This document shows, one piece after another, positions 25,069-34,117 of a DNA stretch of 64,000 nucleotides. A program made the position numbers and the translations under genes. The stretch lies in contig JACMLU010000027.1 of NCBI GenBank assembly GCA_014379405.1, positions 145,213 through 209,212 on the forward strand, in the 5' to 3' direction. The notes beneath the pieces were generated by a model. The model made no database searches and was not told the origin of the DNA. It saw only the letters and a list, made by a program, of their open reading frames with translations. Positions within the stretch are counted from its first letter, which is position 1; every line of letters begins with the position of its first letter. The stretch comes from Flavobacterium sp. GTDB lineage: Bacteria > Bacteroidota > Bacteroidia > Flavobacteriales > Flavobacteriaceae.

Positions 25069-28065
25069 ATGAAATTCAATAGTAAATTAATACTGTTTGT
25101 TGTGTTGTTGACATGTATATCAACCTACGCACAAAAAACCATAACAGGAATCGTTATCGATAAAGAAAATAAGCAACCAATTCCTGGAGTTAATATTAGT
25201 GCTCTCAATTCTAAATCAGGTACTATCTCTAATTTTGATGGGAAATTCAAATTAGACGTGCCAGAAAACGCAACAACAATCGAAGCTTCTTTCATCGGTT
25301 TTCAGAACCAAAAAGTAACTTTAAATGAAAATTCTAACTATACTATTATTATGAGCTCTGGACAAGATTTAGAGGAAGTAGTAGTTATAGGTTATGGAAA
25401 ACAATCCAGAAAGGACATTAGTACGAGTCTTCAATATATTAAAGCTGAAGATTTACCCCAAGGTACTACCTCAAGTTTTGAGAATACATTGCAAGGACAA
25501 ACAGCAGGTGTAAATATCAGCTCCTCATCGGCTACGCCAGGTAGCGCTGTTAGTGTAAACATCCGAGGGGTGTCTTCCATATCAGCAAGCAGTCAGCCAT
25601 TGTACATTATTGATGGTGTGCCAATGGTATCTAGAAATAATTCAGCATTGAATGCAAATATTCAACCTGTCAATCCTTTGGCTGATATAAATCCAGCAGA
25701 CATCGAATCATTTTCTATTTTAAAAGATGCAGCGGCAGCAGCCATTTATGGATCTAGAGGTGCTAATGGTGTTATATTAATTACCACAAAAAGAGGAAAA
25801 ACAGGCGTAAGTTCTGTTAATGTAAATTATTACTCATCGATTTCTGAAATCACTAATTATCCAAAAATGGTGGATAGTAATAAATTTAAAAGCTTCTTTA
25901 ACACAGCTGCTGAGTTTGATGGTTTAGGTGCTGATTATTTTGATTGGATTGATACTTCAAAAGGCATTAATACCAATATTTATGATGAAATTTTCAGATT
26001 AGGAGTTGCTCAAAATTTAGATTTGAGTTTGAAAGGCGGTAATGAAAAAACTAGTTTCTATGTAAGTGGAAATTATTTTAACCAAGATGGTATCCAAATA
26101 GGGCAAGGTTTTAAACGATTAAGCGGTCGTTTAAATTTAGATCATGCCATTAATGATAAATTTAAAGTTGGAAATACTTTATTTGTTACTCGAAGCAATC
26201 ATCAAAGAACCATAGGCGAAAATGATGAATACGGTGTTGTCATCAATGCTCAAGGTTGGGATCCTACTCAACCAATATATAAAGAAAATGGTGATTACAC
26301 CAATCCTTTTAAATACAATACTTGGTGGCCTTTAGAAAATCCAGTGCAAATTGCCAATGAATATAAAAACATTTCACAATCGACACGTGTTCAGGGTTCT
26401 ACTTATTTAGAATGGAGAATTATACCAGATCTAAAGTTCAAAACTGCTTTGTCTATGGATTATTCAAACTTAGTAGAAAGTTCATACGTACCATCTGGAA
26501 CTAATAAATCTAAAACAGGAGAAGGTATTTATGCTACTTATGAAGAAACCAATTGGTTAGTAGAGAACACTTTAAACTACAAAAAACAATTTGGAGAAAA
26601 ACATAATTTTGGCACTATCCTAGGTTGGACATTACAAGGAAATCAGGCCTTGTTTTCAGATCAATCAGGTGTTGGTTATGCTACAAATTCTACTGCTAGT
26701 ATTTCAGCAGCAAGTACTATAACTTCTAGTACTTCGGGAAAAAATCAATATGGCTTGCAATCTTTTTTTGGAAGGGCTGATTATGTCTATAATGACAAAT
26801 ATATCGCTTCATTTACAGTAAGAGCTGATGGTTCATCTCGTTTTGGAGAAAATAACAGATATGGTTATTTTCCTTCAGGATCCGTTGCTTGGAGAGTAAA
26901 CAAAGAAGATTTCTTCAAAATCAAAACGATTTCTGATTTTAAAATTCGAGCTAGTTACGGTATTACGGGAAATCAAGAAATAAGCTCAAATTGGAAAGGT
27001 ACTTATTCATTAAATGCTAATTATAATGGTGTTCCAGGTATAGCTCCTAGCCGCTTGGGAAATCCAGATTTGGGTTGGGAAACCACCACACAAACGAACA
27101 TAGGTTTAGATTTTGGTTTATTTAAAAATAGAATTAGCTTGACTGCTGATTATTTTGACAAGAAAACCGACGATTTGTTATTACAATCAAAAGTTTCTGG
27201 TTTGACAGGTTTTAATTCCGTTTTCCAAAACGTGGGAGCTATCCAGAACAAGGGATTTGAAATTGCAATTAATGCTGCTGTTATTGATGGTGAACAATTC
27301 AAATGGAATACTGGGGTGAATCTTACTTTGTTAGAAAATAAGATTACAAAGTTAAATAACGACGGAGAAGAAATTGGTAGAAACCATATTCTAAAAGAAG
27401 GCGAAGCAGTTAGTACTTTGTACTTAATTAAATTTTTAGGGGTTAATCCAGATAACGGAGATGCACTATTTGATGATGTAAATAAAGATGGAATTATTGA
27501 TTTCTCCGACAGGCAAATAGTTGGAGGAGCCATACCTACTTATTATGGAGGATGGACAAATAATTTTAGTTACAAACGTTTTACATTAACAGCTAACTTT
27601 TTATTCTCAGGAGGTAACAAAATATTCAACCAAAGTAGACACGTGTACGACAATTATGGTTTTACCAGAAGCGATATTCCTTATTCTAATATTAGCGAAA
27701 GAGTCTATGATAATTATTGGAGAACTCCGGGTCAAATCACTAATGTGCCAAGACCTTCTACGGAAGCAGGACAAATGCAGCGTTTTAGTACTCAATTTTT
27801 AGAAGATGGAGATTACATTCGTTTAAAAACCTTAAATCTGACATACAAATTACCAACAGATATCATTGGTAAAATGGGTTTAAATAACCTTTCTATTTAT
27901 GTACAAGCTCAAAACTTATTTACATTAACTGATTATTTAGGTTTTGATCCAGAAGTTTCTACAAATACTTCTTCTCAAGAGGATCTTAATATTTTGCAAG
28001 GGGAGGATTTTGGAACATTAGGTCAGGCAAGAACGTTTACAATTGGATTAAGTACAACATTTTAA
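25069..28065 (+). CDS. SusC/RagA-family TonB-dependent outer-membrane transporter
   Basis: A 998-residue protein with a signal peptide (to STYAQ). A carboxypeptidase-D-like regulatory domain follows (about 23-105, ITGIVIDKENKQPIPGVNIS). The TonB-box and plug region starts EEVVVIGYGKQSRKDISTS and includes IRGVSSIS, LYIIDGVP and YGSRGANGVILITTKRG. A 22-strand barrel runs to the end. SusC proteins import polymers or oligomers with TonB energy and a SusD lid. It heads an operon with SusD, an isoaspartyl peptidase, a cyanophycinase and a transporter, so I infer a peptide-like cargo of the cyanophycin type rather than a glycan. Confidence 0.95.
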   Translation: MKFNSKLILFVVLLTCISTYAQKTITGIVIDKENKQPIPGVNISALNSKSGTISNFDGKFKLDVPENATTIEASFIGFQNQKVTLNENSNYTIIMSSGQDLEEVVVIGYGKQSRKDISTSLQYIKAEDLPQGTTSSFENTLQGQTAGVNISSSSATPGSAVSVNIRGVSSISASSQPLYIIDGVPMVSRNNSALNANIQPVNPLADINPADIESFSILKDAAAAAIYGSRGANGVILITTKRGKTGVSSVNVNYYSSISEITNYPKMVDSNKFKSFFNTAAEFDGLGADYFDWIDTSKGINTNIYDEIFRLGVAQNLDLSLKGGNEKTSFYVSGNYFNQDGIQIGQGFKRLSGRLNLDHAINDKFKVGNTLFVTRSNHQRTIGENDEYGVVINAQGWDPTQPIYKENGDYTNPFKYNTWWPLENPVQIANEYKNISQSTRVQGSTYLEWRIIPDLKFKTALSMDYSNLVESSYVPSGTNKSKTGEGIYATYEETNWLVENTLNYKKQFGEKHNFGTILGWTLQGNQALFSDQSGVGYATNSTASISAASTITSSTSGKNQYGLQSFFGRADYVYNDKYIASFTVRADGSSRFGENNRYGYFPSGSVAWRVNKEDFFKIKTISDFKIRASYGITGNQEISSNWKGTYSLNANYNGVPGIAPSRLGNPDLGWETTTQTNIGLDFGLFKNRISLTADYFDKKTDDLLLQSKVSGLTGFNSVFQNVGAIQNKGFEIAINAAVIDGEQFKWNTGVNLTLLENKITKLNNDGEEIGRNHILKEGEAVSTLYLIKFLGVNPDNGDALFDDVNKDGIIDFSDRQIVGGAIPTYYGGWTNNFSYKRFTLTANFLFSGGNKIFNQSRHVYDNYGFTRSDIPYSNISERVYDNYWRTPGQITNVPRPSTEAGQMQRFSTQFLEDGDYIRLKTLNLTYKLPTDIIGKMGLNNLSIYVQAQNLFTLTDYLGFDPEVSTNTSSQEDLNILQGEDFGTLGQARTFTIGLSTTF

Positions 28066-28076
28066 AATTTGAAATC

Positions 28077-29429
28077 ATGAAAAAAATAAATATATATGTA
28101 TGCCTATATATGTTACTTGCCATTACTTTTGTAAGTTGTGATGATATATTAGACACTAAACTTGATGATGAAGTTCCGGCTGAAACAGCTATTACAGATG
28201 GTATTTCTTTAAAATCGGCGGTAGTTGGACTTTATGATATTATGCAAAGTGAAACCTACTATGGAGGCGAATTTGTGTTAGCTCAGGAATTAACTGGAGG
28301 TATCGCTGATGCTACTGGTTTTCAAGAGCGTTTTGCACAGTTGGACAAAGCTATAGTTCCTCCTTCTAACACTTATATTCAAAACAGTTGGGTTGATGTG
28401 TATAACTTGGTAAATGCCAGTAATTTGATTTTATCTAAAATTGACGAATTACAACTGGTAGATGATGCTTCAAAAGGAACTGCACTTTTTTGTAGGGCTT
28501 TGGGACATTTTGATGCTTTGAGACAATTTGGACAATTTACAGATTTGAACTCAAAATATGGAATCCCAGTTTCTACGCAATATTTAGATTCAAAATCGGC
28601 ATTGACAATATCGAGAGCAACAGTTGCCAATTCGTATCAGCAAATCATTACTGATTTGAATGCTTCCATTACATTGCTGAAATATGGTAGCAGTCGATTT
28701 ACCATTACAAAAGCAGCTGCTGAGGCTTTATTGGCAAGAGTCTATTTGTATAAAGGGGATAATGATAATGCAATAGTTTATGCTAATAAAGTTATTGCAA
28801 ATGCTACTTATAAATTGAACGCTAAATACAATGATATTTATGATGTTGAAGGCTCTGGCGAAGCAATATTTGAATTACAGTTTTTAGGAACAGATGGAAA
28901 CGGTTTTACGGAAATATTATCGGTTTCTCCTCCAGAAATATCGGCCAATTATGACGACTTTTTTGAACCAATGGATGCTGATAATGATCCAAGAAGTTAC
29001 CGTTATTATGATGATAGCAAAGTAGTTTATGTAGACAAATATGGTACAAATGATAGCCAAATTGATAATAATAGCATTATTATCAAATTATCCGAAATCT
29101 ATTTAATTAGGGCAGAAGCTTTGGCCAAGAAAAATCCAAACAACTTGACCTTAGCTTTGGCTGATTTGAATGTAGTACGCACAAGAGCATTACCATCCAA
29201 ACCTTTTACATTAATTGATGTTCCTAATTTAAATGCATTCATTACTGTTTTATTGGATGAAAGTGGTAGAGAATTAGGTTTTGAAGGACACAGATGGTTT
29301 AGTATTGTTCGTTTAGGCAGAGCGACATCATTATTAAACATCCCTGCTTTTAGAACGGTTTATCCTATTCCTCAAAATGAAATTACCGTTGCAAAAGGCG
29401 TTTTAGAACAAAACCCTGATTATAATTAA
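28077..29429 (+). CDS. SusD/RagB-family surface lipoprotein
   Basis: A 450-residue lipoprotein with lipobox FVSC followed by acidic DDILDTKLDDE, which resembles the Bacteroidota surface-export signal. The family's TPR-rich fold shows at LLARVYLYKGDNDNAIVYAN and SEIYLIRAEALAKKN, and the closing ELGFEGHRWFSIVRLGRA and YPIPQNEI are hallmark SusD blocks. It forms the substrate-binding lid on the SusC channel. It is somewhat shorter than typical SusD proteins (about 500), perhaps with a compact binding face. It starts 11 bases after susC. Confidence 0.95.
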   Translation: MKKINIYVCLYMLLAITFVSCDDILDTKLDDEVPAETAITDGISLKSAVVGLYDIMQSETYYGGEFVLAQELTGGIADATGFQERFAQLDKAIVPPSNTYIQNSWVDVYNLVNASNLILSKIDELQLVDDASKGTALFCRALGHFDALRQFGQFTDLNSKYGIPVSTQYLDSKSALTISRATVANSYQQIITDLNASITLLKYGSSRFTITKAAAEALLARVYLYKGDNDNAIVYANKVIANATYKLNAKYNDIYDVEGSGEAIFELQFLGTDGNGFTEILSVSPPEISANYDDFFEPMDADNDPRSYRYYDDSKVVYVDKYGTNDSQIDNNSIIIKLSEIYLIRAEALAKKNPNNLTLALADLNVVRTRALPSKPFTLIDVPNLNAFITVLLDESGRELGFEGHRWFSIVRLGRATSLLNIPAFRTVYPIPQNEITVAKGVLEQNPDYN

Positions 29430-29451
29430 CAAAACCCAAAAGAAAATTAAT

Positions 29452-29481
29452 TCGGAATTCTTTTTTATTAAAGAATTCCGA
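29452..29481 (+). terminator. Hairpin terminator or attenuator between susD and the enzyme genes
   Basis: TCGGAATTCTTT pairs with AAAGAATTCCGA, and TTTTTTTT follows a few bases later. It lies in the 80-base gap before the isoaspartyl peptidase. It could lower expression of the enzymes relative to the abundant SusCD proteins while keeping one transcript. Confidence 0.65.
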
Positions 29482-29509
29482 TTAGTTTTTTTTACTATTT
29501 TTAAAAAAA

Positions 29510-30469
29510 ATGACAAAAAAAACACCATTCTCACTATGTATTCATGGGGGTGCAGGCGTAATAACTCCCGAAAATCTTTCAGAAGAAGATAAAAAATTAA
29601 TAAATGCCGATTTGATTCTGGCCTTAAATGCAGGAGAAGAAATTTTAGTAAAAGGTGGAAGTGCCATAGATGCTGTTGCGGCAGCCGTAGTAGCTTTAGA
29701 AAACAGCATTCATTTTAATGCTGGAAAAGGTGCTGTTTATACGCGAACTGGAAAGCATTTATTGGAAGCGTCTATTATGGATGGCGCTACTCTCAAAGCT
29801 GGAGCAGTTGCCAATAGCATGAAAATTAAAAATCCTGTTTTATTTGCAAAAAGTTTATTGGCAAATCAAGAAATAGTTATGATTTCTGGTGACGAGGCAG
29901 ATATATTGGCAGAGAAAACAAATCACGAAATGGTTGAAAACACTTATTTCGATACTGATTTCAGAAAACAACAACTCATTGAAGCCAAAAAGATTTCTGA
30001 AACGGGCACTTTTTTAGATCATACTAATTTAAAAATGGGAACAGTTGGTGCAGTAGCTATTGATAGCTTTGGCAATATTGCTGCAGCTACTTCCACAGGT
30101 GGCATGACTAATAAATTAGATGGTCGCATTGGCGATTCGGCAATTATAGGAGCGGGTACTTATGCCAATAACAAAACTTGTGGTGTATCTTGTACTGGCG
30201 TTGGCGAATATTTTATTAGAGCGACTGTTGCCTCATTAGTTTCCAACTTGATGGAATACGGTAAAAAAACACTGGAACAAGCAACACAGATAACAATTAA
30301 GGAGCATTTGACTCAATTAGGCGGTGAAGGAGGACTTATTGCAATAGACAACCAAGGAAATGTAAATTTTTCTTACAATTCAGATGGAATGTATCGTGGA
30401 TATGTAAGCCAGAAAACGAATGAGAAGAAAATCTATATTTGGGATAATGAAGAAGTAGTAATACCTTAA
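29510..30469 (+). CDS. iaaA: Isoaspartyl peptidase / L-asparaginase (Ntn-hydrolase)
   Basis: A 319-residue plant-type asparaginase. The precursor self-cleaves before the nucleophile Thr178 in GTVGAVAID; the substrate loop residues in GGMTNKLDGRIGDSA and the GTYANN and TGVGE blocks are all present. No signal peptide is visible, so it works in the cytoplasm. The family hydrolyses beta-aspartyl dipeptides, and beta-Asp-Arg is the known product of cyanophycinase, whose gene starts 3 bases downstream. I infer that it releases Asp and Arg from imported dipeptide. Family call firm; substrate inferred from context. Confidence 0.93.
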   Translation: MTKKTPFSLCIHGGAGVITPENLSEEDKKLINADLILALNAGEEILVKGGSAIDAVAAAVVALENSIHFNAGKGAVYTRTGKHLLEASIMDGATLKAGAVANSMKIKNPVLFAKSLLANQEIVMISGDEADILAEKTNHEMVENTYFDTDFRKQQLIEAKKISETGTFLDHTNLKMGTVGAVAIDSFGNIAAATSTGGMTNKLDGRIGDSAIIGAGTYANNKTCGVSCTGVGEYFIRATVASLVSNLMEYGKKTLEQATQITIKEHLTQLGGEGGLIAIDNQGNVNFSYNSDGMYRGYVSQKTNEKKIYIWDNEEVVIP

Positions 30470-30472
30470 ATT

Positions 30473-31363
30473 ATGAAAACTATTCATTTTTTTACGACAG
30501 CTTTTTTATTGCTAATGCTATCTTGCCAGTCACAAAATGAGGCTAAAAAGATTCAGAATTCAGATTTGATTACTAAATCAAATACTAGCGCACTTGGTAA
30601 ATTATTTATAATTGGAGGTGGAAAAAAATCAGATGCATTGATTTCCGAATTAATTGCTTTGAGTAATCTTAAAAAGGAGAACTTTATGGTTATACTTCCA
30701 ATGGCAAGCGAGGAACCTGATTCGGCGGTTTATTATACCGCAAAACAGTTCATTGCTTTAGGTATTAATCCAAATAAAATCAAGTCTTTTAATTTTGATA
30801 TAAATAATCAGAAAAAGACACAATTAGATTCGCTTAGCAAGGCAAGCCTGATTTACATTACTGGTGGTGATCAAAATTTGTTTATGCAATCGGTTTTGAA
30901 CACGAAAGCATATGATGCAATTCACATCGCTTATCAACAAGGTGCAACCATTGCAGGAACAAGTGCTGGTGCGGCTGTAATGAGCCAAAAAATGATTACA
31001 GGAAATGAGTTTAAACACCCAAAATATACTGGAGATTTTCGTGCTATTGAAGCCGAAAACTTTGAGATAAAAACGGGATTGGGCTTGCTCTCTAATGCTA
31101 TAATCGATCAACACTTTATTCGCCGAATGCGAATGAACCGTTTGTTATCTGTTGCATTGGAAAATCCAAATCAAATGGCAATTGGTATTGATGAATCTAC
31201 TGCTATTGTGGTGGAAGGCAACTCCGCCAGAGTCACTGGAAATTCTCAAGTTGTCATAATTCACAATAATGACAAAAAAAGCATCCATGTAAAGAATGGA
31301 TTATTAGGTAGTAAAGATATCAAGTTAGAAATCCTTCTTCCCGGAGAAAACTTTAAACTATAA
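30473..31363 (+). CDS. cphB: Cyanophycinase (peptidase S51 family), exported lipoprotein
   Basis: A 296-residue protein with a lipoprotein signal (lipobox LMLSC at residue 18). The S51 core shows LFIIGGGKKS, ITGGDQN (about 129-135), nucleophile Ser164 in AGTSAGAAVMS, DQHFIRRMRMNRL and GIDESTAI, all hallmarks of cyanophycinase rather than dipeptidase E. These enzymes cut multi-L-arginyl-poly-L-aspartate to beta-Asp-Arg. The Cys is followed by QSQNEA rather than an acidic run, so periplasmic anchoring seems likelier than surface display. It is tightly packed between iaaA and the transporter gene. Exact substrate range is inferred. Confidence 0.9.
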   Translation: MKTIHFFTTAFLLLMLSCQSQNEAKKIQNSDLITKSNTSALGKLFIIGGGKKSDALISELIALSNLKKENFMVILPMASEEPDSAVYYTAKQFIALGINPNKIKSFNFDINNQKKTQLDSLSKASLIYITGGDQNLFMQSVLNTKAYDAIHIAYQQGATIAGTSAGAAVMSQKMITGNEFKHPKYTGDFRAIEAENFEIKTGLGLLSNAIIDQHFIRRMRMNRLLSVALENPNQMAIGIDESTAIVVEGNSARVTGNSQVVIIHNNDKKSIHVKNGLLGSKDIKLEILLPGENFKL

Positions 31364-31366
31364 CAG

Positions 31367-32755
31367 ATGAAAATATTAGAAAAATTCCCAGACACGATTA
31401 CTATAATTTTAGCGATAACGGTCCTTTTTATTGGCTTAACATGGGTAATTCCTGCAGGAGAATTTGATAGAACAATTGCTGACAACACAGAGAAAATTAT
31501 TGCGGGCTCTTACCAGCATGTAGCAGCAGCTCCTCAGGGAATTGAAGCATTTTTGGTTGCACCCATTAAAGGTTTTATTTCTGCTGCACAAATTATTGCT
31601 TTTGTTTTTTTGGTTGGAGGTGCTTTTGCTATCATAAACACTACAGGAGCCATAAATGCTGGGCTTTTCAATGTAATTCAATTCAGCGAAAAAAGACCCA
31701 AATACAAATTTTTTATCGTCCCTTTTCTAGTGACATTGTTTTCATTTGCTGGAGCTACTTTTGGAATGAGTGAGGAAATTTTAATTTTCATTTTGATTAC
31801 TGTCCCTATGGCAAAAGCCATGGGGTACGATGCAATAGTTGGGGCAGCCATACCAATTGTGGGTACTGGTGTTGGCTTTGGCGGAGCATTCAGTAATCCC
31901 TTTACTATTGGTATTGCACAAGGTATTGCCCAAATTCCAATTTTTAGTGGAATGGAATATCGAATTTTTGTATGGTTTGTTTTAACCACTATTGCTTGTG
32001 TGGTAATCACCCAATATGCAATGAAAATTGAAAAAAATCCTGAAAAAAGCTTATTATTTGGTATGAACGCAGGTAAAGAAGAAAGTAACATTGACACTTC
32101 AGATTTTGATTTAAATGGTACTAGAAAGGTGATTTTGGTAGCGCTTTTGGCTTCCATAATAATCTTGATTTATGGGGTAAGTAATTTTGCTTGGTATATT
32201 AATGAAATTGCCGGTTTGTTTTTGGCATTGGGTATTTTTGTTGCCATTATATATCGAATGCAAATGGCCAAAGCTGTTGATGCTTTTGTAGATGGAGCCA
32301 AGGACATGATGACTGCGGCTTTGGTAATTGGTTTGGCAAAAGGGCTTTTAATCATTTCACAAGACGGCAAAATAATCGATACCATTCTTAATTCGATTGT
32401 ATCCGTTACCCAAAACACCGCACCAGTAGTTTCTGCAATATCTATATTTTTCTTTCAATCCTTTTTGAACTTTTTTATTCCTTCAGGTTCTGGACAGGCA
32501 TCATTAACGATGCCGATTATTATTCCTATTTGTGATCTTTCGGGCATTAGCAGACAAATGGCTGTGTTGACTTTTCAATTGGGAGATGGTCTAACCAATC
32601 TCATCATTCCAACAAGTGGTGTTACCATGGGCGCACTCACTCTTGCAAAAATACCATACAGTAAATGGTTTAAATGGATGTTACCAAGAATGCTGGTATT
32701 TTTAATAGCATCAATTTTATTGTTGCTTCCTCCTTTATTTTTATTTAAATGGTAA
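31367..32755 (+). CDS. YfcC/DcuC-family inner-membrane transporter
   Basis: A 462-residue protein with about 12 membrane helices beginning ITIILAITVLFIGLTWVIPAGEFDR, the family's diagnostic start. Later motifs include GVGFGGAFSNPFT and FFIPSGSGQASLTMPII. YfcC members are annotated as basic amino acid (ArcD-like) or dicarboxylate carriers. Next to cyanophycinase and isoaspartyl peptidase, a role in moving beta-Asp-Arg or arginine across the inner membrane is the simplest reading. It starts 3 bases after cphB. Substrate is inference. Confidence 0.88.
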   Translation: MKILEKFPDTITIILAITVLFIGLTWVIPAGEFDRTIADNTEKIIAGSYQHVAAAPQGIEAFLVAPIKGFISAAQIIAFVFLVGGAFAIINTTGAINAGLFNVIQFSEKRPKYKFFIVPFLVTLFSFAGATFGMSEEILIFILITVPMAKAMGYDAIVGAAIPIVGTGVGFGGAFSNPFTIGIAQGIAQIPIFSGMEYRIFVWFVLTTIACVVITQYAMKIEKNPEKSLLFGMNAGKEESNIDTSDFDLNGTRKVILVALLASIIILIYGVSNFAWYINEIAGLFLALGIFVAIIYRMQMAKAVDAFVDGAKDMMTAALVIGLAKGLLIISQDGKIIDTILNSIVSVTQNTAPVVSAISIFFFQSFLNFFIPSGSGQASLTMPIIIPICDLSGISRQMAVLTFQLGDGLTNLIIPTSGVTMGALTLAKIPYSKWFKWMLPRMLVFLIASILLLLPPLFLFKW

Positions 32756-32902
32756 AAAACGAAAGCAATACTACTAGTGGGTCTGTTAGCATTAAGTTCA
32801 TGCGCTTCAGAGAATGATTCAAAAACCTTGGATGCAACCATAACTGAAACAACTGCACCCAAGGTCAAAAACGATACTTCCTATTTTGTTGGCATTACGT
32901 GA
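32756..32902 (+). pseudogene. Truncated lipoprotein gene at island boundary
   Basis: Directly after the transporter stop the frame is open for 48 codons and reads KAILLVGLLALSSCASENDS, a lipoprotein signal with lipobox SSC, then KTLDATITETTAPKVKNDTS to a TGA at 32902. No start codon is in frame. The reading ends just before att-like site b. It is probably the 5' part of a further operon gene, cut off when the island edge formed. Confidence 0.55.
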
Positions 32903-32940
32903 GAACAGTCCTGGATTTGGAAAAGCCGGGAAAGTCGGGA

Positions 32941-33040
32941 AGATTTAGAGTCCCTCCTCCTCCACTGAACTAAAACCCTAACCCTTGTAAAAAAAGCGTT
33001 AGGGTTTTTTATTTCCACATTTAGCCCACATTCGTTTTAT
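32941..33040. other. att-like site b
   Basis: Holds GAGTCCCTCCTCCTCCAC (tRNA-3'-end-like), the stem AAAACCCTAAC...GTTAGGGTTTTTT (32972-33010), then TTTCCACATTTAGCCCACATT. It matches site a in order and site c nearly base for base after the stem. It separates the cyanophycin-type genes from the restriction-modification genes. Confidence 0.5.
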
Positions 33041-33394
33041 AATAGGAACAATCCAAAGTTTGTCGAAAATAATTCCATCTTCCACCTCATCTCTAGCCTA
33101 TCCGCTTCCGAAATTGAAATACTTTACGGCAACCGGCTTCGTTCCAGAATGCGAAATAGGTGAAACCTTGTTAGTTTTAATATTAACTAGAATGACAAGC
33201 GATGATATCAAATAGCATACTATTTATATTTAATGAGAATGTGGAAAACCGTAAAAATTGACAAAATAGGTTTCAATTTTTTTATTAAAGAAAAAATAAA
33301 TAAATATTTTCCTGTAAATTGTTTTATGGATTTTATTGGAATTAATCGATATTGGTAAGGCTTATTCCAAATAACTCAGGAACACTAATTAAGT
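33041..33394. other. Intergenic region with a short gene remnant
   Basis: A 37-codon stretch at about 33052-33164 reads NPKFVENNSIFHLISSLSAS and ends RLRSRMRNR, without a start codon. It looks like the end of a lost gene. The rest is AT-rich and featureless. Confidence 0.35.
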
Positions 33395-34117
33395 TTAAAG
33401 AGTCAAATTCCTCGATGATTTGTTCATTTCTACTCCCCAAGGAAAGATTCTAGTAGCAAAATATGCAATAGGCATTGCTGCTCCTAATTGTGTTGTTTTA
33501 GATTCATCCTTTCTTATAATTCTACAAAACCAACGGTCACCTCTATTCGCTTCTTCACAAATTAAAAGACCTGCAAAAGTAAATGCTAAAACAATTGCAG
33601 GAATATCTCCTCTTGGAGTTTTCAATGGTTGATAAGAAGAATTATTATTAATCGGAAAGTAATTGTTTGTTACTTGAATTAATGAATCGTATATACTATC
33701 CAATGAAGGCAAAATGACACCCGTATGAATCGTCTTTCCAGCAATTGTCGAAACATCAGGAACATTTCCGAGAGTATTAAAAGAAAGACTCGAAAAAAAA
33801 GGCAGCAAACCAAAATTTCTTGACGACGACCATTCAATTAAAGCATCTATTATATCTTTGTGAGCTGGCGCACTAACTAAATTTCCTTCAGGATCATGTA
33901 ACTCTAAATACAAATCGTGTTCATGAAATTCGTGAATAGTGCATAATCCAGATGTTTTATTAATTCGTATCTGTCCAGTACACCCAACTACTTTACAAAC
34001 TCTATCATTAGATAAAAAATTTAATTTATTTGTATTTGTTTTATTACGCCCAGTAATACCGTTATCATTTATTGTAATTCTCCAGTCAGCTATATTTTTT
34101 TCAATAGAATCAATCAT
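33395..34117 (-). CDS. Unknown protein encoded with the restriction-modification genes
   Basis: A 240-residue soluble protein. Residues about 40-65 contain a possible zinc knuckle (CKVVGC, then LCTIH, a Cys-x4-Cys...Cys-x2-His pattern). The rest is an alpha/beta domain I do not recognise (LPFFSSLSFNTLGNVPDVS, IPAIVLAFTFAGLLICEE, WFCRIIRK). Its start overlaps the nuclease stop by 8 bases, so it is part of the same unit. It may be an accessory or control protein, but that is inference. Confidence 0.65.
   Translation of the reverse strand: MIDSIEKNIADWRITINDNGITGRNKTNTNKLNFLSNDRVCKVVGCTGQIRINKTSGLCTIHEFHEHDLYLELHDPEGNLVSAPAHKDIIDALIEWSSSRNFGLLPFFSSLSFNTLGNVPDVSTIAGKTIHTGVILPSLDSIYDSLIQVTNNYFPINNNSSYQPLKTPRGDIPAIVLAFTFAGLLICEEANRGDRWFCRIIRKDESKTTQLGAAMPIAYFATRIFPWGVEMNKSSRNLTL

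Noticed and set aside
29510..31363. Reading the asparaginase and S51 genes as a glycoasparagine or general peptide locus
   Set aside because: Kept only as an alternative: the S51 motifs (GGDQ, GTSAGAAVMS, DQHF) fit cyanophycinase best and the tight pairing with an isoaspartyl peptidase matches the two known steps of cyanophycin breakdown.
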